64,000 bases of DNA from Rhizobium leguminosarum (GTDB lineage Bacteria; Pseudomonadota; Alphaproteobacteria; Rhizobiales; Rhizobiaceae): the NCBI RefSeq assembly GCF_002953715.1, contig NZ_CP025013.1, forward strand, positions 186,001 through 250,000. Reading direction: 5' to 3'. The notes beneath the pieces were generated by a model. That model worked only from the letters and a program-made list of their open reading frames with translations, was not told the origin of the DNA and searched no databases. Positions 42,570-52,400 of the stretch are shown piece by piece. Within the stretch, counting starts at the first letter, position 1; each line of letters begins with the position of its first letter. The position numbers were made by a program, and so were the translations under genes.

Positions 42570-43979
42570 ATGGCCGATTATCAGAAGATCAAAAAGGAAC
42601 TCGAAGGCATCGCCGTTGAGGACAATCCGGCGCTGGTGCGCCAGAAGAGCCGGGATTTCTATTGGTACTCGCCGATCCTGAAGGCGCAGCTCGACAATGT
42701 GACGGCCGATCTCGTCGTCACGCCGAAGACCGAGGAAGAGGTCATCCGGACGCTGAAGGTCGCCTATGCCCATGGCGTGCCGGTCACGCCGCGCGGCGCC
42801 GGCACCGGCAATTACGGCCAGGCCATGCCACTTTCCGGCGGCATCGTGCTGAACCTTGCCGCCATGGACAAGATCAAGGAGATCCATCCTGGCCGTGTCG
42901 TCTGCGAACCGGGCATCGTGCTTGCCCAGCTCGACAAGCAGACCAAGGCCCATTCGGGCCAGGAGCTGCGCTTCCACCCCTCCACCGCCCAGACGGCGAC
43001 GGTCGGCGGCTTCATCGCCGGCGGTTCCGGCGGCGTTGGCTCGATCACCTGGGGCGGCTTGCGCGACCTCGGCAACATCCTGCGCCTGCGCGTCGTCACC
43101 ATGGAGGCCGAACCGCGCGTCCTCGACCTCACCGGCTGGGACCTGCAGAAGGTGAGCCACGCCTATGGCACCAACGGCATCATCACCGAGATCGAGATGC
43201 CGCTTGCACCTGCCTATGACTGGGTCGACGTGCTCGTCGGCTATGACGACTTCATGGAAGCGGTGCGCTTCTCCGATGCGCTGGCGAAATGCAACGGCAT
43301 TCTCGTCAAGGAAATTGCCCCGATCGCCGCTCCCATCCCTCACGACTACTTCACCCGCCACAAGCCCTACATCCGTCAGGGCCAGTCGATCGTCGTGCTG
43401 ATGATCGCACCACACTCGATGGATGCCTTTCTTGCCTTCACGGCGGCGCAGAAGGGCGAGATCATGTTCCGCTCCGACAAGGTGGAAAGCATGCGCGGCA
43501 TCCCGCATGCCTACGAGCTTGCCTGGAACCACACGACATTGCGTGCGCTGAAGGTCGACCCGAGCTTCACCTATCTGCAGGTGCAATACCCGGGACCGGA
43601 TCATGTCGCCAAGGTCCGGAAGATGGTCGAAATCTTTGGTGACGAAGTGCCGGGTCATCTCGAATTCATCAAATTCGACGGCCAGATCCAGTGCTCCGGC
43701 CTGCCGCTGGTGCGCTATACCACCGAGGAGCGGCTGGAGGAGATCATCAAGATCCACCAGGACAACGGATGCCCGATCTTCAACCCGCACCGCTATACGC
43801 TCGAAGAAGGCGGCATGAAGCGCACCGACGCGGTGCAGCTCGCCTTCAAGCAGGAAACCGATCCGAAGGGCCTGCTCAATCCGGGCAAGATGATTGCGTG
43901 GGAAAATCCCGATTTCGATTTCAACGCCGGCAAGAATTATCTTTTCCCCGGCCTGGCGGCCCTGATGGAGGCTTCATGA
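42570..43979 (+). CDS. FAD-linked oxidase (BBE/GlcD-like)
   Basis: A 469-residue FAD-binding oxidoreductase of the PCMH/FAD_binding_4 group. FAD segments are TPRGAGTGNYGQAMPLSGGIVL (about residues 74-95) and GGFIAGGSGGVGSITWGGL (about 145-163). The C-terminal part includes DPKGLLNPGKM, a common ending of D-lactate dehydrogenase/GlcD-type oxidases. Its start follows the deaminase stop by 1 nt. It probably oxidises the product of the amidohydrolase. The substrate is unknown. Confidence 0.85.
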   Translation: MADYQKIKKELEGIAVEDNPALVRQKSRDFYWYSPILKAQLDNVTADLVVTPKTEEEVIRTLKVAYAHGVPVTPRGAGTGNYGQAMPLSGGIVLNLAAMDKIKEIHPGRVVCEPGIVLAQLDKQTKAHSGQELRFHPSTAQTATVGGFIAGGSGGVGSITWGGLRDLGNILRLRVVTMEAEPRVLDLTGWDLQKVSHAYGTNGIITEIEMPLAPAYDWVDVLVGYDDFMEAVRFSDALAKCNGILVKEIAPIAAPIPHDYFTRHKPYIRQGQSIVVLMIAPHSMDAFLAFTAAQKGEIMFRSDKVESMRGIPHAYELAWNHTTLRALKVDPSFTYLQVQYPGPDHVAKVRKMVEIFGDEVPGHLEFIKFDGQIQCSGLPLVRYTTEERLEEIIKIHQDNGCPIFNPHRYTLEEGGMKRTDAVQLAFKQETDPKGLLNPGKMIAWENPDFDFNAGKNYLFPGLAALMEAS

Positions 43980-44557
43980 GGGTTCTCGTCCTCCACTCTC
44001 ACCCGGTCGAGGAAAGTTACGGCAAGGCGCTTTACCGGCAGACCGTCGAGAGCCTTGAGAAGGCCGGGCATACAGTGGATGCATGCGACCTCTATGAAGA
44101 GCAGTTTGATCCGGTGCTCTCGCGCCACGACCGGCTCGTCTATCACGATTATCCGGAAAATCTGAAGCTGGTGGGATCGCATGTCGAAAGGTTGAAGGCG
44201 GCCGAGGGGCTGGTGATCTGCACCCCGATCTGGAACTTCGGATTTCCGGCGATCCTGAAAGGCTATTTCGACCGAGTATGGCTGCCGGGCGTTTCCTTCG
44301 AGCTGGTCAACGGCAAGGTGGAATCGCGGCTGCGCCACATCCGCAAGCTCGCAGCCGTCCTGACCTATGGCGCAACGCCCTTCCGGGCCTTCGCCGCCGG
44401 CAACCCGCCGAAGAAAATCGTCAAGCGCGTGCTGAGGGCGCAGATCAATCCGGTGAGGCCGGTGACGTTCCTCGCCCATTACGACATGAACAATTGCACG
44501 CCGGAGACGCGGGCAAAATTCCTCGCCCGCGTCGGAGACGCGATGGAGCACTTTTAG
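43976..44557 (+). CDS. NAD(P)H-dependent flavodoxin-fold oxidoreductase
   Basis: A 193-residue flavodoxin_2 (NQO/MdaB-like) protein. MRVLVLHSHPVEESYGKALY holds the FMN or FAD phosphate loop, and CTPIWNFGFPAILKGYFDRVWLPGVSF is the flavin ring motif. The start overlaps the FAD oxidase stop by 4 nt (ATGA). It may recycle a quinone or reduce a flavin for the oxidase; a two-enzyme redox step is suggested by the coupling. The gene converges with the RidA gene, overlapping by 4 nt. Confidence 0.87.
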   Translation: MRVLVLHSHPVEESYGKALYRQTVESLEKAGHTVDACDLYEEQFDPVLSRHDRLVYHDYPENLKLVGSHVERLKAAEGLVICTPIWNFGFPAILKGYFDRVWLPGVSFELVNGKVESRLRHIRKLAAVLTYGATPFRAFAAGNPPKKIVKRVLRAQINPVRPVTFLAHYDMNNCTPETRAKFLARVGDAMEHF

Positions 44558-44943
44558 AAGATTTTCGCGGCCGTCGCCTCGACCTCGACCAGGAACTCCG
44601 GCCGGGTAAAGCCGCCGATGACGAGCAAGGTGGAAACCGGCTTCGGATCGAGCGTATAGCGATCCCGTACAGCCATATAGGCCGGGAAATCCTCGCGGCG
44701 GGTAACGAAGCCCGAAATGCGGATCACATCGGCAAAACTCATCTCCGCCTCCTGCAAGATCGCCTTGATCGCCTCGAAGCAGAGTTCCGTCTGAGCAGTG
44801 ATGTCGCTCGGAACAGTATCGTCGAGACCGATACCAAGCTGGCCCGACGTGACGAGCAGCGCTGCGCCGGGCGGCACCAGCAGGCCGTGATTGTAATTTC
44901 CGAAAGGCCGGCGCACCGAGGCCGGATTGAAGATCTTCTTCAT
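44554..44943 (-). CDS. RidA-family (enamine/imine deaminase) protein
   Basis: A 129-residue RidA/YjgF-family protein. Family features are SVRRPFGNYNHGLLVPPGAALLVTSGQLGI at the N-terminus and TLLVIGGFTRPEFLVEVEATAAKIF at the C-terminus, where the Arg normally holds the substrate carboxylate. RidA proteins hydrolyse reactive enamines and imines. Convergent with the oxidase/reductase genes at 44.5 kb, it probably clears imines formed by amine or heterocycle oxidation. It belongs to a RidA subgroup with a shorter N-terminus than E. coli RidA; the subgroup is not resolved. Confidence 0.87.
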   Translation of the reverse strand: MKKIFNPASVRRPFGNYNHGLLVPPGAALLVTSGQLGIGLDDTVPSDITAQTELCFEAIKAILQEAEMSFADVIRISGFVTRREDFPAYMAVRDRYTLDPKPVSTLLVIGGFTRPEFLVEVEATAAKIF

Positions 44944-45114
44944 CGATCGCTCTGAAATTTTCCCATAGGTCGGCAGATCCCGCGACCCTACAGGATGCGG
45001 CAGGATATGAGAATATCGCTGCCGCTCATGATGTCTTGCGACGATTGATGCGGGACAACCGCCTTGAAGGCCAGTTCAATATCTTTCGGTATCTGATCTG
45101 ACGTTAGCCGCGCG

Positions 45115-46992
45115 TCATCTTTGCGTCACGCGCCGCGAAGCGACCAAGTGGATTGGCCTGTTGCCTTCGAAGGCCCGTCCGCTGCTCTGCCCGTCCGCTG
45201 CGCTTTTGTCGCCGTCCAATTGAAACTGGTTGACCAGATCGCGCAGGCGGCCTGCCTCGGAGGACAATGAGGCAACGGCAGCCGTCGATTGCTCGACCAT
45301 CGCCGCATTTTGCTGGGTCGCCTGGTCCATCTGATTGACGGCCGTGTTGATCTCAGCAAGTCCCGTCGACTGCTCGCGCGCCGATGTGGCTATCGCATCC
45401 ATGAGTTGGTTGATCTGTACGACGTACTCACCGATCGACTTGAGCGACGTTCCGGTTTCGAGAACCAGTTTCACGCCATTTTCCACATCAGTTGATGACT
45501 TTTGAATGAAGCCTTTGATTTCCTTGGCCGCTTGAGCTGCGCGCTGGGCAAGCTCACGAACTTCCTGGGCGACGACTGCAAAACCTTTGCCCGCCTCACC
45601 CGCGCGGGCAGCTTCAACGCCGGCATTCAACGCCAAGAGGTTTGTCTGGAAGGCGATTTCATCAATTGCACCAATGATGTTCGAAATCTGCTGTGAACTG
45701 TCTTCGATGCGTCGCATGGCCTGTTCCGCCTGCGAGACGACAGTTGCCGACCGCTGAGCGCTGATATCGGCTTCTTTGGCCACATTGCGTGCCTCGTCGG
45801 TGCGTTTGGTCGACATCGTCACATTCGACGTGATCTCGTCCAAGGCTGCAGCCGTCTCCTCGAGAGAGGCTGCTTGTTGTTCGGTGCGCTTGGAAAGATC
45901 TTGCGCGGCAGATGCAATTTCACCGGTACCATTATCGATGCTGTGCACTGTCTGGAGCACTGCGCCGATCGTCGCACCCAATTGCCGGAGCGAAGCGTTG
46001 AAGTCTTCGCGCAAGGCTTCGTATTCGGCCGCAAATTGCTCCGAAAGCTGGAAGGATATGTCCCCTGCTGCAAGTCGCCGGAGGCCTCCGCCCAATGTCG
46101 TGGTCGCGAAGCGCAATTGTTCCGCCTCGCGTTCGGCGCGCTGCTGGGTTGCGGCGCGCGCCGCCTCGCTCTCGCTGCGGGATTCGGCGGCTTCCTTCTC
46201 CAGCCTGACGACGTTGAGGGCATTGTGACGGAAGATTTCAACCGCACCGGCCATTTCGCCGACTTCGTCGGCGCGACCGGCATAGGGAATATCACTGTCA
46301 AGATCACCATCCGACAAGCGCCTCATGGCGGAGGCGATGCTTCGGATTGGGTTGGCGATGCCGGAAATCGCAAAGAAGATGCCGGCTACGGCAAGAAGCA
46401 CAGCCAGCGCTGCGATCGCGGCCGTCAGCATGAAAGCGGATTGTGCGGAATCACCGCTCGCAGCCACGAAGCCTTCGGCCTGGCTGAGAATGAAAGCGAC
46501 CAGATCCGCCACCGCCTTGTTCACCAACTCGGCTTGTGGCTCCATATTTTCCTTGAAGAGGCGGATTGCTTCAGGCGTCTTCCCGTCATTTTCAGACGCG
46601 ATCATTTGCTCTGCCAGCGCGCGATATTTGGCGAGTTCCGGCTTGATCTGATTGATCAGTTCGCGCCCCCGCTCGGTGCGGACGCCTTTTTCGTATTCGG
46701 TGACAACTTTCTCGACCGCGGCGACGGCGGCATCGATTTTTTGCTGTCCGACATTCCGCTCCTCCGCTGTATCCTCCAGGAGGTACTGAGCATAGACCAA
46801 TTTCAGGTCGAGGAAGTTATCCTTGATCTCGCGAGCCGTCACAAGCCGCTGCATCCAGAAGGTCCCGATCTGCTCAGTATTGGCACGAAGTGTCGAAATC
46901 GTGCTCAGCGAGACATAGGAAAGGCCAACCATGAACAGGCTGATGATCGACAGCTTTAAGATCAGGGCTTGCTTGATACTCGGGCGCTTCAT
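45115..46992 (-). CDS. Methyl-accepting chemotaxis protein
   Basis: A 625-residue chemoreceptor. TM1 lies at about residues 10-30, a periplasmic four-helix-bundle type sensor at about 31-188, TM2 at about 189-212, a HAMP domain follows (PIRSIASAMRRLSDGDLDSDIPY), and a second HAMP-like helix pair precedes the signalling domain. The hairpin tip sequence IDEIAFQTNLLALNAGVEAARAGEAGKGFAVVAQEVRELAQRAA is present. No C-terminal CheR pentapeptide. The start at 46992 has GAGGAG; 23 more residues of open frame upstream are doubtful. Ligand unknown; there are no che genes nearby. Confidence 0.9.
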   Translation of the reverse strand: MKRPSIKQALILKLSIISLFMVGLSYVSLSTISTLRANTEQIGTFWMQRLVTAREIKDNFLDLKLVYAQYLLEDTAEERNVGQQKIDAAVAAVEKVVTEYEKGVRTERGRELINQIKPELAKYRALAEQMIASENDGKTPEAIRLFKENMEPQAELVNKAVADLVAFILSQAEGFVAASGDSAQSAFMLTAAIAALAVLLAVAGIFFAISGIANPIRSIASAMRRLSDGDLDSDIPYAGRADEVGEMAGAVEIFRHNALNVVRLEKEAAESRSESEAARAATQQRAEREAEQLRFATTTLGGGLRRLAAGDISFQLSEQFAAEYEALREDFNASLRQLGATIGAVLQTVHSIDNGTGEIASAAQDLSKRTEQQAASLEETAAALDEITSNVTMSTKRTDEARNVAKEADISAQRSATVVSQAEQAMRRIEDSSQQISNIIGAIDEIAFQTNLLALNAGVEAARAGEAGKGFAVVAQEVRELAQRAAQAAKEIKGFIQKSSTDVENGVKLVLETGTSLKSIGEYVVQINQLMDAIATSAREQSTGLAEINTAVNQMDQATQQNAAMVEQSTAAVASLSSEAGRLRDLVNQFQLDGDKSAADGQSSGRAFEGNRPIHLVASRRVTQR

Positions 46993-47064
46993 GCGGGTCT
47001 CCTCGAAGGTAGCTGGGACGACCGGTGTGCCGGCTGATGCAAGATTTCGCGCCAGATTCAATAA

Positions 47065-47121
47065 TTTAGTATTAACTAAACAATGATCCCGCTCTATTTC
47101 CTAAGATCTTCTGAGAAGATC
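47065..47121. promoter_or_regulatory. Two palindromes upstream of the chemoreceptor gene
   Basis: TTTAGT-ATTA-ACTAAA (47065-47080) is a perfect 16-bp dyad and GATCTTCT-G-AGAAGATC (47105-47121) a perfect 17-bp one. They lie 73-130 bp upstream of the chemoreceptor start. The region between the chemoreceptor and the PPTase gene (46993-47420) otherwise holds only a hydrolase remnant. Confidence 0.4.
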
Positions 47122-47256
47122 CACACTTCTGCGATCAATTAAACGCCCTGCGACTTAGAGTTCCTGGAAATCCAAGGAAATAGCAGCCATGCCGAGCGAA
47201 AATGTCAGCGCCATCAGGTCTCGATACCAAGAAATGGATCGGTCGACATTGATTCG

Positions 47257-47328
47257 GATCGGCACGATTTGTTCATCTTCGCCATGGAGAACGAGCGTTG
47301 GAATGCCAATCGCCTTCAGGGCGGGAAA
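47257..47328 (-). pseudogene. Alpha/beta hydrolase fragment
   Basis: The minus-strand translation contains FPALKAIGIPTLVLHGEDEQIVPI, which is the strand-7/acid-loop segment of chloroperoxidase-type alpha/beta hydrolases (usually PTLVLHGDDDQIVP). The flanking sequence on either side does not continue the fold, and no nucleophile elbow is present. It is thus a remnant of a lost gene beside the siderophore locus. Confidence 0.6.
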
Positions 47329-47420
47329 CGGCAATCCGCTCACGCAACTCTCCTGCCGTCTGCGACGTCGGCAAGCACCTGCATGCTTGCCAATCGGTCC
47401 ACGGAACACATACTGGATCC

Positions 47421-48140
47421 ATGCAGCAATCAGAAAACCAACCTGCCGACATTGAAATCGCGCTCTGGCGGTATTCCGAGAACGAAGGCAACTGGAACCG
47501 CTGGATGCGGTCGCTTTCATCGGATGAACGGGATCGCGCTGCGACCTATCGGTTTGAACGAGATCGGGCCTCGTTCATTGCCGGCCGGTATCTCTTGCGG
47601 CAACTGTTAAGCCTGCAGACCGGGATATCGCCGGGCAAGGTCCCATTGTCTCCAGACAGGCACGGCAAGCTGAGGCTTGAGGGTGGTGACAGGCTGCAGT
47701 TCAGCCTCGCCAATACCGACGGGCTTGTGGCGGTCGCTGCCGCTTCAGGATGTGATCACGTGGGAATAGATTGCGAACGCGCCGACATCGAGATCGAGGA
47801 GGCGGCAGTGGATAGCTATTGCAGTGCAGAGGAACGGCGCTGGCTGATGGAATTGCCTGCGCGCGAACGCGCACGCACGGCCATTGCACTTTGGACGCTT
47901 AAAGAGAGCCATCTGAAGGCACTCGGCGTCGGGCTGCGCGAGGATCCCCGCAACATTGCCTTTTCCTGGAAGGATGGCATCCCTGTCATGGTCGATGGTG
48001 GCGATTGCGATCGGCGCTGGCATCACCGTCTGGTCGAAAGCGGCAGCCAGCATGTCGTTGCGCTGGCTGCTTGCGCTCAATCCGGGCTCCCCGGCATTTC
48101 GACAAGCCTATTTCAGAACGATAGCATTCCGTCCGAATAG
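47421..48140 (+). CDS. vbsP: Sfp-type 4'-phosphopantetheinyl transferase
   Basis: A 239-residue PPTase. The metal-binding motif GIDCE is at residues 115-119 and WTLKESHLKALG at 158-169, both diagnostic of Sfp-type enzymes. RYLLRQLLS near residue 56 is the usual first motif. It would attach phosphopantetheine to Ser1013 of the NRPS. The start at ATG 47421 is chosen because the longer open frame lies in the pseudogene region. It converges with vbsO, overlapping by 28 nt, and has no PvdS-like promoter that I can see. Confidence 0.88.
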   Translation: MQQSENQPADIEIALWRYSENEGNWNRWMRSLSSDERDRAATYRFERDRASFIAGRYLLRQLLSLQTGISPGKVPLSPDRHGKLRLEGGDRLQFSLANTDGLVAVAAASGCDHVGIDCERADIEIEEAAVDSYCSAEERRWLMELPARERARTAIALWTLKESHLKALGVGLREDPRNIAFSWKDGIPVMVDGGDCDRRWHHRLVESGSQHVVALAACAQSGLPGISTSLFQNDSIPSE

Positions 48141-49465
48141 CCGGCTCGGAGCTGATGAGGCATTGCGGAAGCGGTCTCCGTCGCCCAGGCCAGTTGCCCG
48201 TTGTCGGGTTCCGCATCGAAATGCTCCCGGCCGAGAAGCGTATTGACAATGGTTGCGCTGCGCCAGGCCATGAGGCTGAGCTGGGAGTCGGCGATACCGT
48301 GCGAATATCGCCCGGCATTCTGCGCAAACACCCGGTTGTTCCGCGGACCCGTCCACTGCATCGTGTAGTCGTCATTGAGAAGCGGATAGCCGTTTCTGTC
48401 GAGCGTTATCCTTTCGCCCAGTGAGCCGAGAGCATCCGGCAACCGGAACCGGTAGCCGGTTGCCAGAACTACCGCATCTGCATGAAGCACCTCGATTCCA
48501 CCATCGAATTGGTTCCTGACGATGAGCCGATAGGCATTGCCGTTTCTCTCCATCTGGATCACATCGCGATTTGGCGCCAGAGAGGCATTGAGCGTGCTCG
48601 GCTCGAGATAACGCAAGGCGTAGAGGCGGCGGTAGATCGAGTGAATCGTCGAAATCGACAGGCCGTCGCTGGTCAGGATCGAGTTCTTCAAAGCGGCCTG
48701 CTTCTGCTCGCCGCCGAGCTTCAGATAGGCCTGCACGTATTCCGGCGAGAAAACCTGGTTCGAAAACGGCGTATCGTTGATCGGCTCGAAATTATGACGC
48801 CGGCTGATCCATGTCAGCTCCGTCATGGCACCGGGATCGGTCAGCAAGGCTTCGACGACCTCGCCGCCGCTTTGACCGCCGCCGACCACGACGATGCGGG
48901 CGGCGCCAAGATCGCTGAGACGCGATTTGGCCTCGCTGTTATGAAAGCAATCGGGACCCAGAAACGGTTTTGCCCAGTCGGGCACGAAGGGTGAAGAACC
49001 CGTGCCGATCACCAGGTTTCGTGCTTCTTCCTGCCCATTGTCGAACCGCAGGAAGAAGCGGTCGTCGCGATGCTCGACGTCGCGGATCTCCGTGCCAAAG
49101 CGCAGGCCGTCCACGCCGTTGGCGACCCAGGCGAGATAACGTGCAAACTCCTGCCGGGGAACGGCCTTATAATTGGCGTTCAGGAAAGCGTAGAGCCTCT
49201 TATGGGCAACCAGATAGGAGACGAATGACCAGCGGCTGGTCGGCAGGACCGGGGTAACGAGGTCTTTCAGAAAGGACGATTGCAGCTCGACGCCGGGCAT
49301 CATCATGCCGGGATGCCAGTCAAACGAGTCTCGTCGCTCGAAGAAACGGCTTCTGATCTCGGGCACCGACTCGAACAGGCAGGCGAGGCTCAGATTGGAG
49401 GGACCGATGCCGATGCCGGCAATGTCCAGCGGCTCGGCATCCCTGCGGCTAAAAGCGACGGTCAT
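48113..49465 (-). CDS. vbsO: L-ornithine N5-monooxygenase (siderophore biosynthesis)
   Basis: A 450-residue flavin N-monooxygenase of the PvdA/IucD/SidA family. FAD site GIGIGPSNLSLA (about residues 17-28), NADPH site VVVGGGQSGGEV, the central substrate region HNFEPINDTPFSNQVFSPEYV and a terminal ATGYRF motif are clear. It hydroxylates the delta-amino group of ornithine, the first step to a hydroxamate. Start 49465 overlaps the NRPS stop (ATGA), with GAAGGA upstream. It is the third gene after MbtH and the NRPS, the vbsGSO order. Confidence 0.9.
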   Translation of the reverse strand: MTVAFSRRDAEPLDIAGIGIGPSNLSLACLFESVPEIRSRFFERRDSFDWHPGMMMPGVELQSSFLKDLVTPVLPTSRWSFVSYLVAHKRLYAFLNANYKAVPRQEFARYLAWVANGVDGLRFGTEIRDVEHRDDRFFLRFDNGQEEARNLVIGTGSSPFVPDWAKPFLGPDCFHNSEAKSRLSDLGAARIVVVGGGQSGGEVVEALLTDPGAMTELTWISRRHNFEPINDTPFSNQVFSPEYVQAYLKLGGEQKQAALKNSILTSDGLSISTIHSIYRRLYALRYLEPSTLNASLAPNRDVIQMERNGNAYRLIVRNQFDGGIEVLHADAVVLATGYRFRLPDALGSLGERITLDRNGYPLLNDDYTMQWTGPRNNRVFAQNAGRYSHGIADSQLSLMAWRSATIVNTLLGREHFDAEPDNGQLAWATETASAMPHQLRAGYSDGMLSF

Positions 49466-52400
49466 GCAATATCCTTCTCTGTTTCCTTGAGACGCAGGGC
49501 GAGCCTTGAGTGGAAGGCGGGAGACCCGATCATGTGCAGGTGGTTGGTGCCGGTGATGATTTCGGCCGCACGCGCCCGCGGCGACAGGCGGCGCCAGTCG
49601 ATCAGGTTGAGGCCGCGGTTGAGGCTGTCGTCGGCAGCCCAGGGATAGATCGGCACATCGTGAGGAACGAGCCGGTGCCTGCGGAAGATCAGGGCATTGT
49701 CGATCAGCACCCAAAACGTATGCTCACGACTGCTGATATCGGGCCCGTCGTTTGGAAGCGGGTCCTTTTCGTCGCCGACAAAGCGCAGGAACTGATCGTA
49801 GGTATCCGTATCCATCGTCGATAACAGCCGGTCCCATTCGGGACGCATCGCCGTTCGTCCAAGCCATGCCTGCACATCTTTATGAAGTGCGTCGCGTTCG
49901 CCCGACCGGAAGCGCGGCTTCGCGCCGATCGCAAATTCCGATCCGAGATCGCAGACGTCGACCATCGCCATCATCCTGACGTCGACCTGATCACCGAGGG
50001 CGCGGGCAGCCTCGTAGGCCAGAAGCCCGCCCCAGGACCAGCCGAGGAAATAGCAGGGCGCGCCCTGACTATGTGTCCTGATATAATCGACATAGCTCTC
50101 GATGATCTCTTCGACCGGAGCGCCGACTGCCTTTTTCTCGGAAAGCGAGTGGCATATGAAGCCGGTTGCCGGCTGATCGGCTCCGAGATAGTCGACGAGC
50201 TTGACGTATTCACGGGTGCTGACGAGAAGCCCCGGAAAGCAATAGAGCCGCGGCTTGGCGCCGGAAGCACGCAGCACGATCACCTCAGACAGATCCCGTT
50301 GGTCCCCCTGCTCCATCACGCCGGCAAACGAGCGCACGGTCGGGTTGTTGAAGATATCGGCGACGATGAGCGGGGTTTTCGGCCGGCGCTGCCGGAGCAG
50401 CGAAAGGATGCGGATCGCTCCAAGCGAATTGCCGCCGATCGCGAAGAAATTGTCCTCGACGCTGATTGCTTCCAGCTTGAGTACCTGCCGCCAGACATCC
50501 AGCACCTCATCTTCGAGCACGGTTGCCGGCTCGACGATTGTGCGTTTGACCGGTTGTGGCGCCGGCAGCGCAAATCGATCGAGCTTGCTGTTCGGATTGG
50601 TCGGCATTTTTTCCAGTTCGACCACGGCAGCCGGCACCATATAGGACGGCAGGCTGCGCTCGAGGCCGGCGCGGATCGTCTCGACATCAAGCGTCTCGTC
50701 TTTCTTCGGAACGACGTAGGCAACGAGCGCCTTTTCGCCACCGGCATCGTCATCGCGCAGGACGACCAGGGCCTCGCCGACGGCCGGCTGCTGGAGGAGA
50801 GCCGCTTCGATCTCACCAAGCTCGATCCGGTAGCCGCGAAGCTTCACCTGATGGTCGACACGGCCAACGAATTCGACGGTTCCGTCATCACGCCAACGCG
50901 TCAGATCACCGGAGCGATAAAGCCGGCCGCCCTCCGTGAAGAACGGATCGGGGATGAAGCGGTCCGCCGTCGTGTCCGGCTTGCCGAGGTAGCCGCGTGC
51001 GATACCCTCACCACCGATATAGAGTTCGCCGGTGACGCCGATCGGGCACGGATTGAGGTCAGGGTCGAGCACGTAGACGCGCCTTAACCCGACAGCGCGA
51101 CCGAGCGGAGCATAGACCCCCTGGAACTTCGTGCCGGCCCTCACCTTCCAGACCATCGGCGTCATGATGGTTTCGGTCGGCCCGTAGCCGTTGATCAGCC
51201 ATTCCGATTTCAGCGCTCGCGATAGAAGATCGAAGGTCGGTTGCGCCAGCCCCTCGCCACCGAAGGAATAAAGGCGCATCGGCGGCGCTCCGTCTGAAAT
51301 ATCAGCCCATTCCGCCAGTTGCTGCAGATAGGTTGTGGGAATGCTGGCATTGTTGGCGCCGTGCTTGCGCATGGCCGTCAATGTCTCTTCCGGCGTCCAC
51401 AGCGGCTGATCGGGAAGAATGATGCTGCCGCCTTCCATCAGCGGGTTCATCCATCGCTCGTGCCCGCCATCCGAACTGAAAGGTAGGAACGGCAGCTCGC
51501 GGGATGCCGAGCTCATACCGTAGACACGCGAGGTGTTCTGCAGATGGTGCGTCAGCGGACCGTGCTCGACGGCCACGCCCTTCGGCAGTCCGGTCGATCC
51601 GGAGGTGTACATGACATAGGCGAGCTGATCTTTGTGAGTGGGAATATCAAGCGGCGTATCCGGCTCGCCGTCGAGGTCGATCTTGTCGAGTTCGAGGATA
51701 ATAGTGTCGAGCTCTTCTGGCAGCCGATGGTGAAGCCAGCTGTGGGTCAGAACGATTTTGACACCGCCATCGCGCAGAATGTGATGGTTGCGCACCGGCG
51801 GATGGTCGGGCTCGACCGGGATGTAGGCGCCGCCCGCCTTCAGCGTCGCGAGGATCCCGACGATCGCCTCGGGCGAGCGCTTGATGAAGATGGCGACCGT
51901 CACCTCGGCGCGAACGCCCAGCTGACGCAAGCGATGTGCGAGACGGTTGGTGCTGGCCTCAAGCCAGCCATGGCTCCATTCCTCGTCGCCGTAGACGATC
52001 GCCGTCTTCGCCGGCGTCTGGCGTGAATGGACTGATATCAGCTCGTGGACCGGCCTGTCGTCGTTGACCACCTCGTCTTCGTAGGGCGCCGACAACCAGT
52101 CGAGCTCGTCGCTGCCGACGAGTTCGATATCCTTGATCCGCACACTGTCCCGCGCGACGATCTGCTCGAGCACGAGGCTGAAATGCCGGGAGACACGGGC
52201 AATCAGGGCGCTGTCATAGAGATCCTGTGCATAATCGATCAGCCCGGATGCGACCCCATCCAGACCCGCTTCGATCACCAGGGAAAGCTCGCTGTCAGCG
52301 CGCGCGCCCAGGGGTTCCAGATTGGTTGCGTGCCCGGGGATCGAATACGGCTCGCGGAATTCGAACAGCGCCTTGACCACGGCTTCCTGGGCAGCCGCTT

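Noticed and set aside
47101..47140. TAAAC in the region before vbsP as an RpoI-type promoter
   Set aside because: A TAAAC occurs near 47138 but the sequence 16 nt later is TTC, not CGT, so it does not match the promoter pattern.
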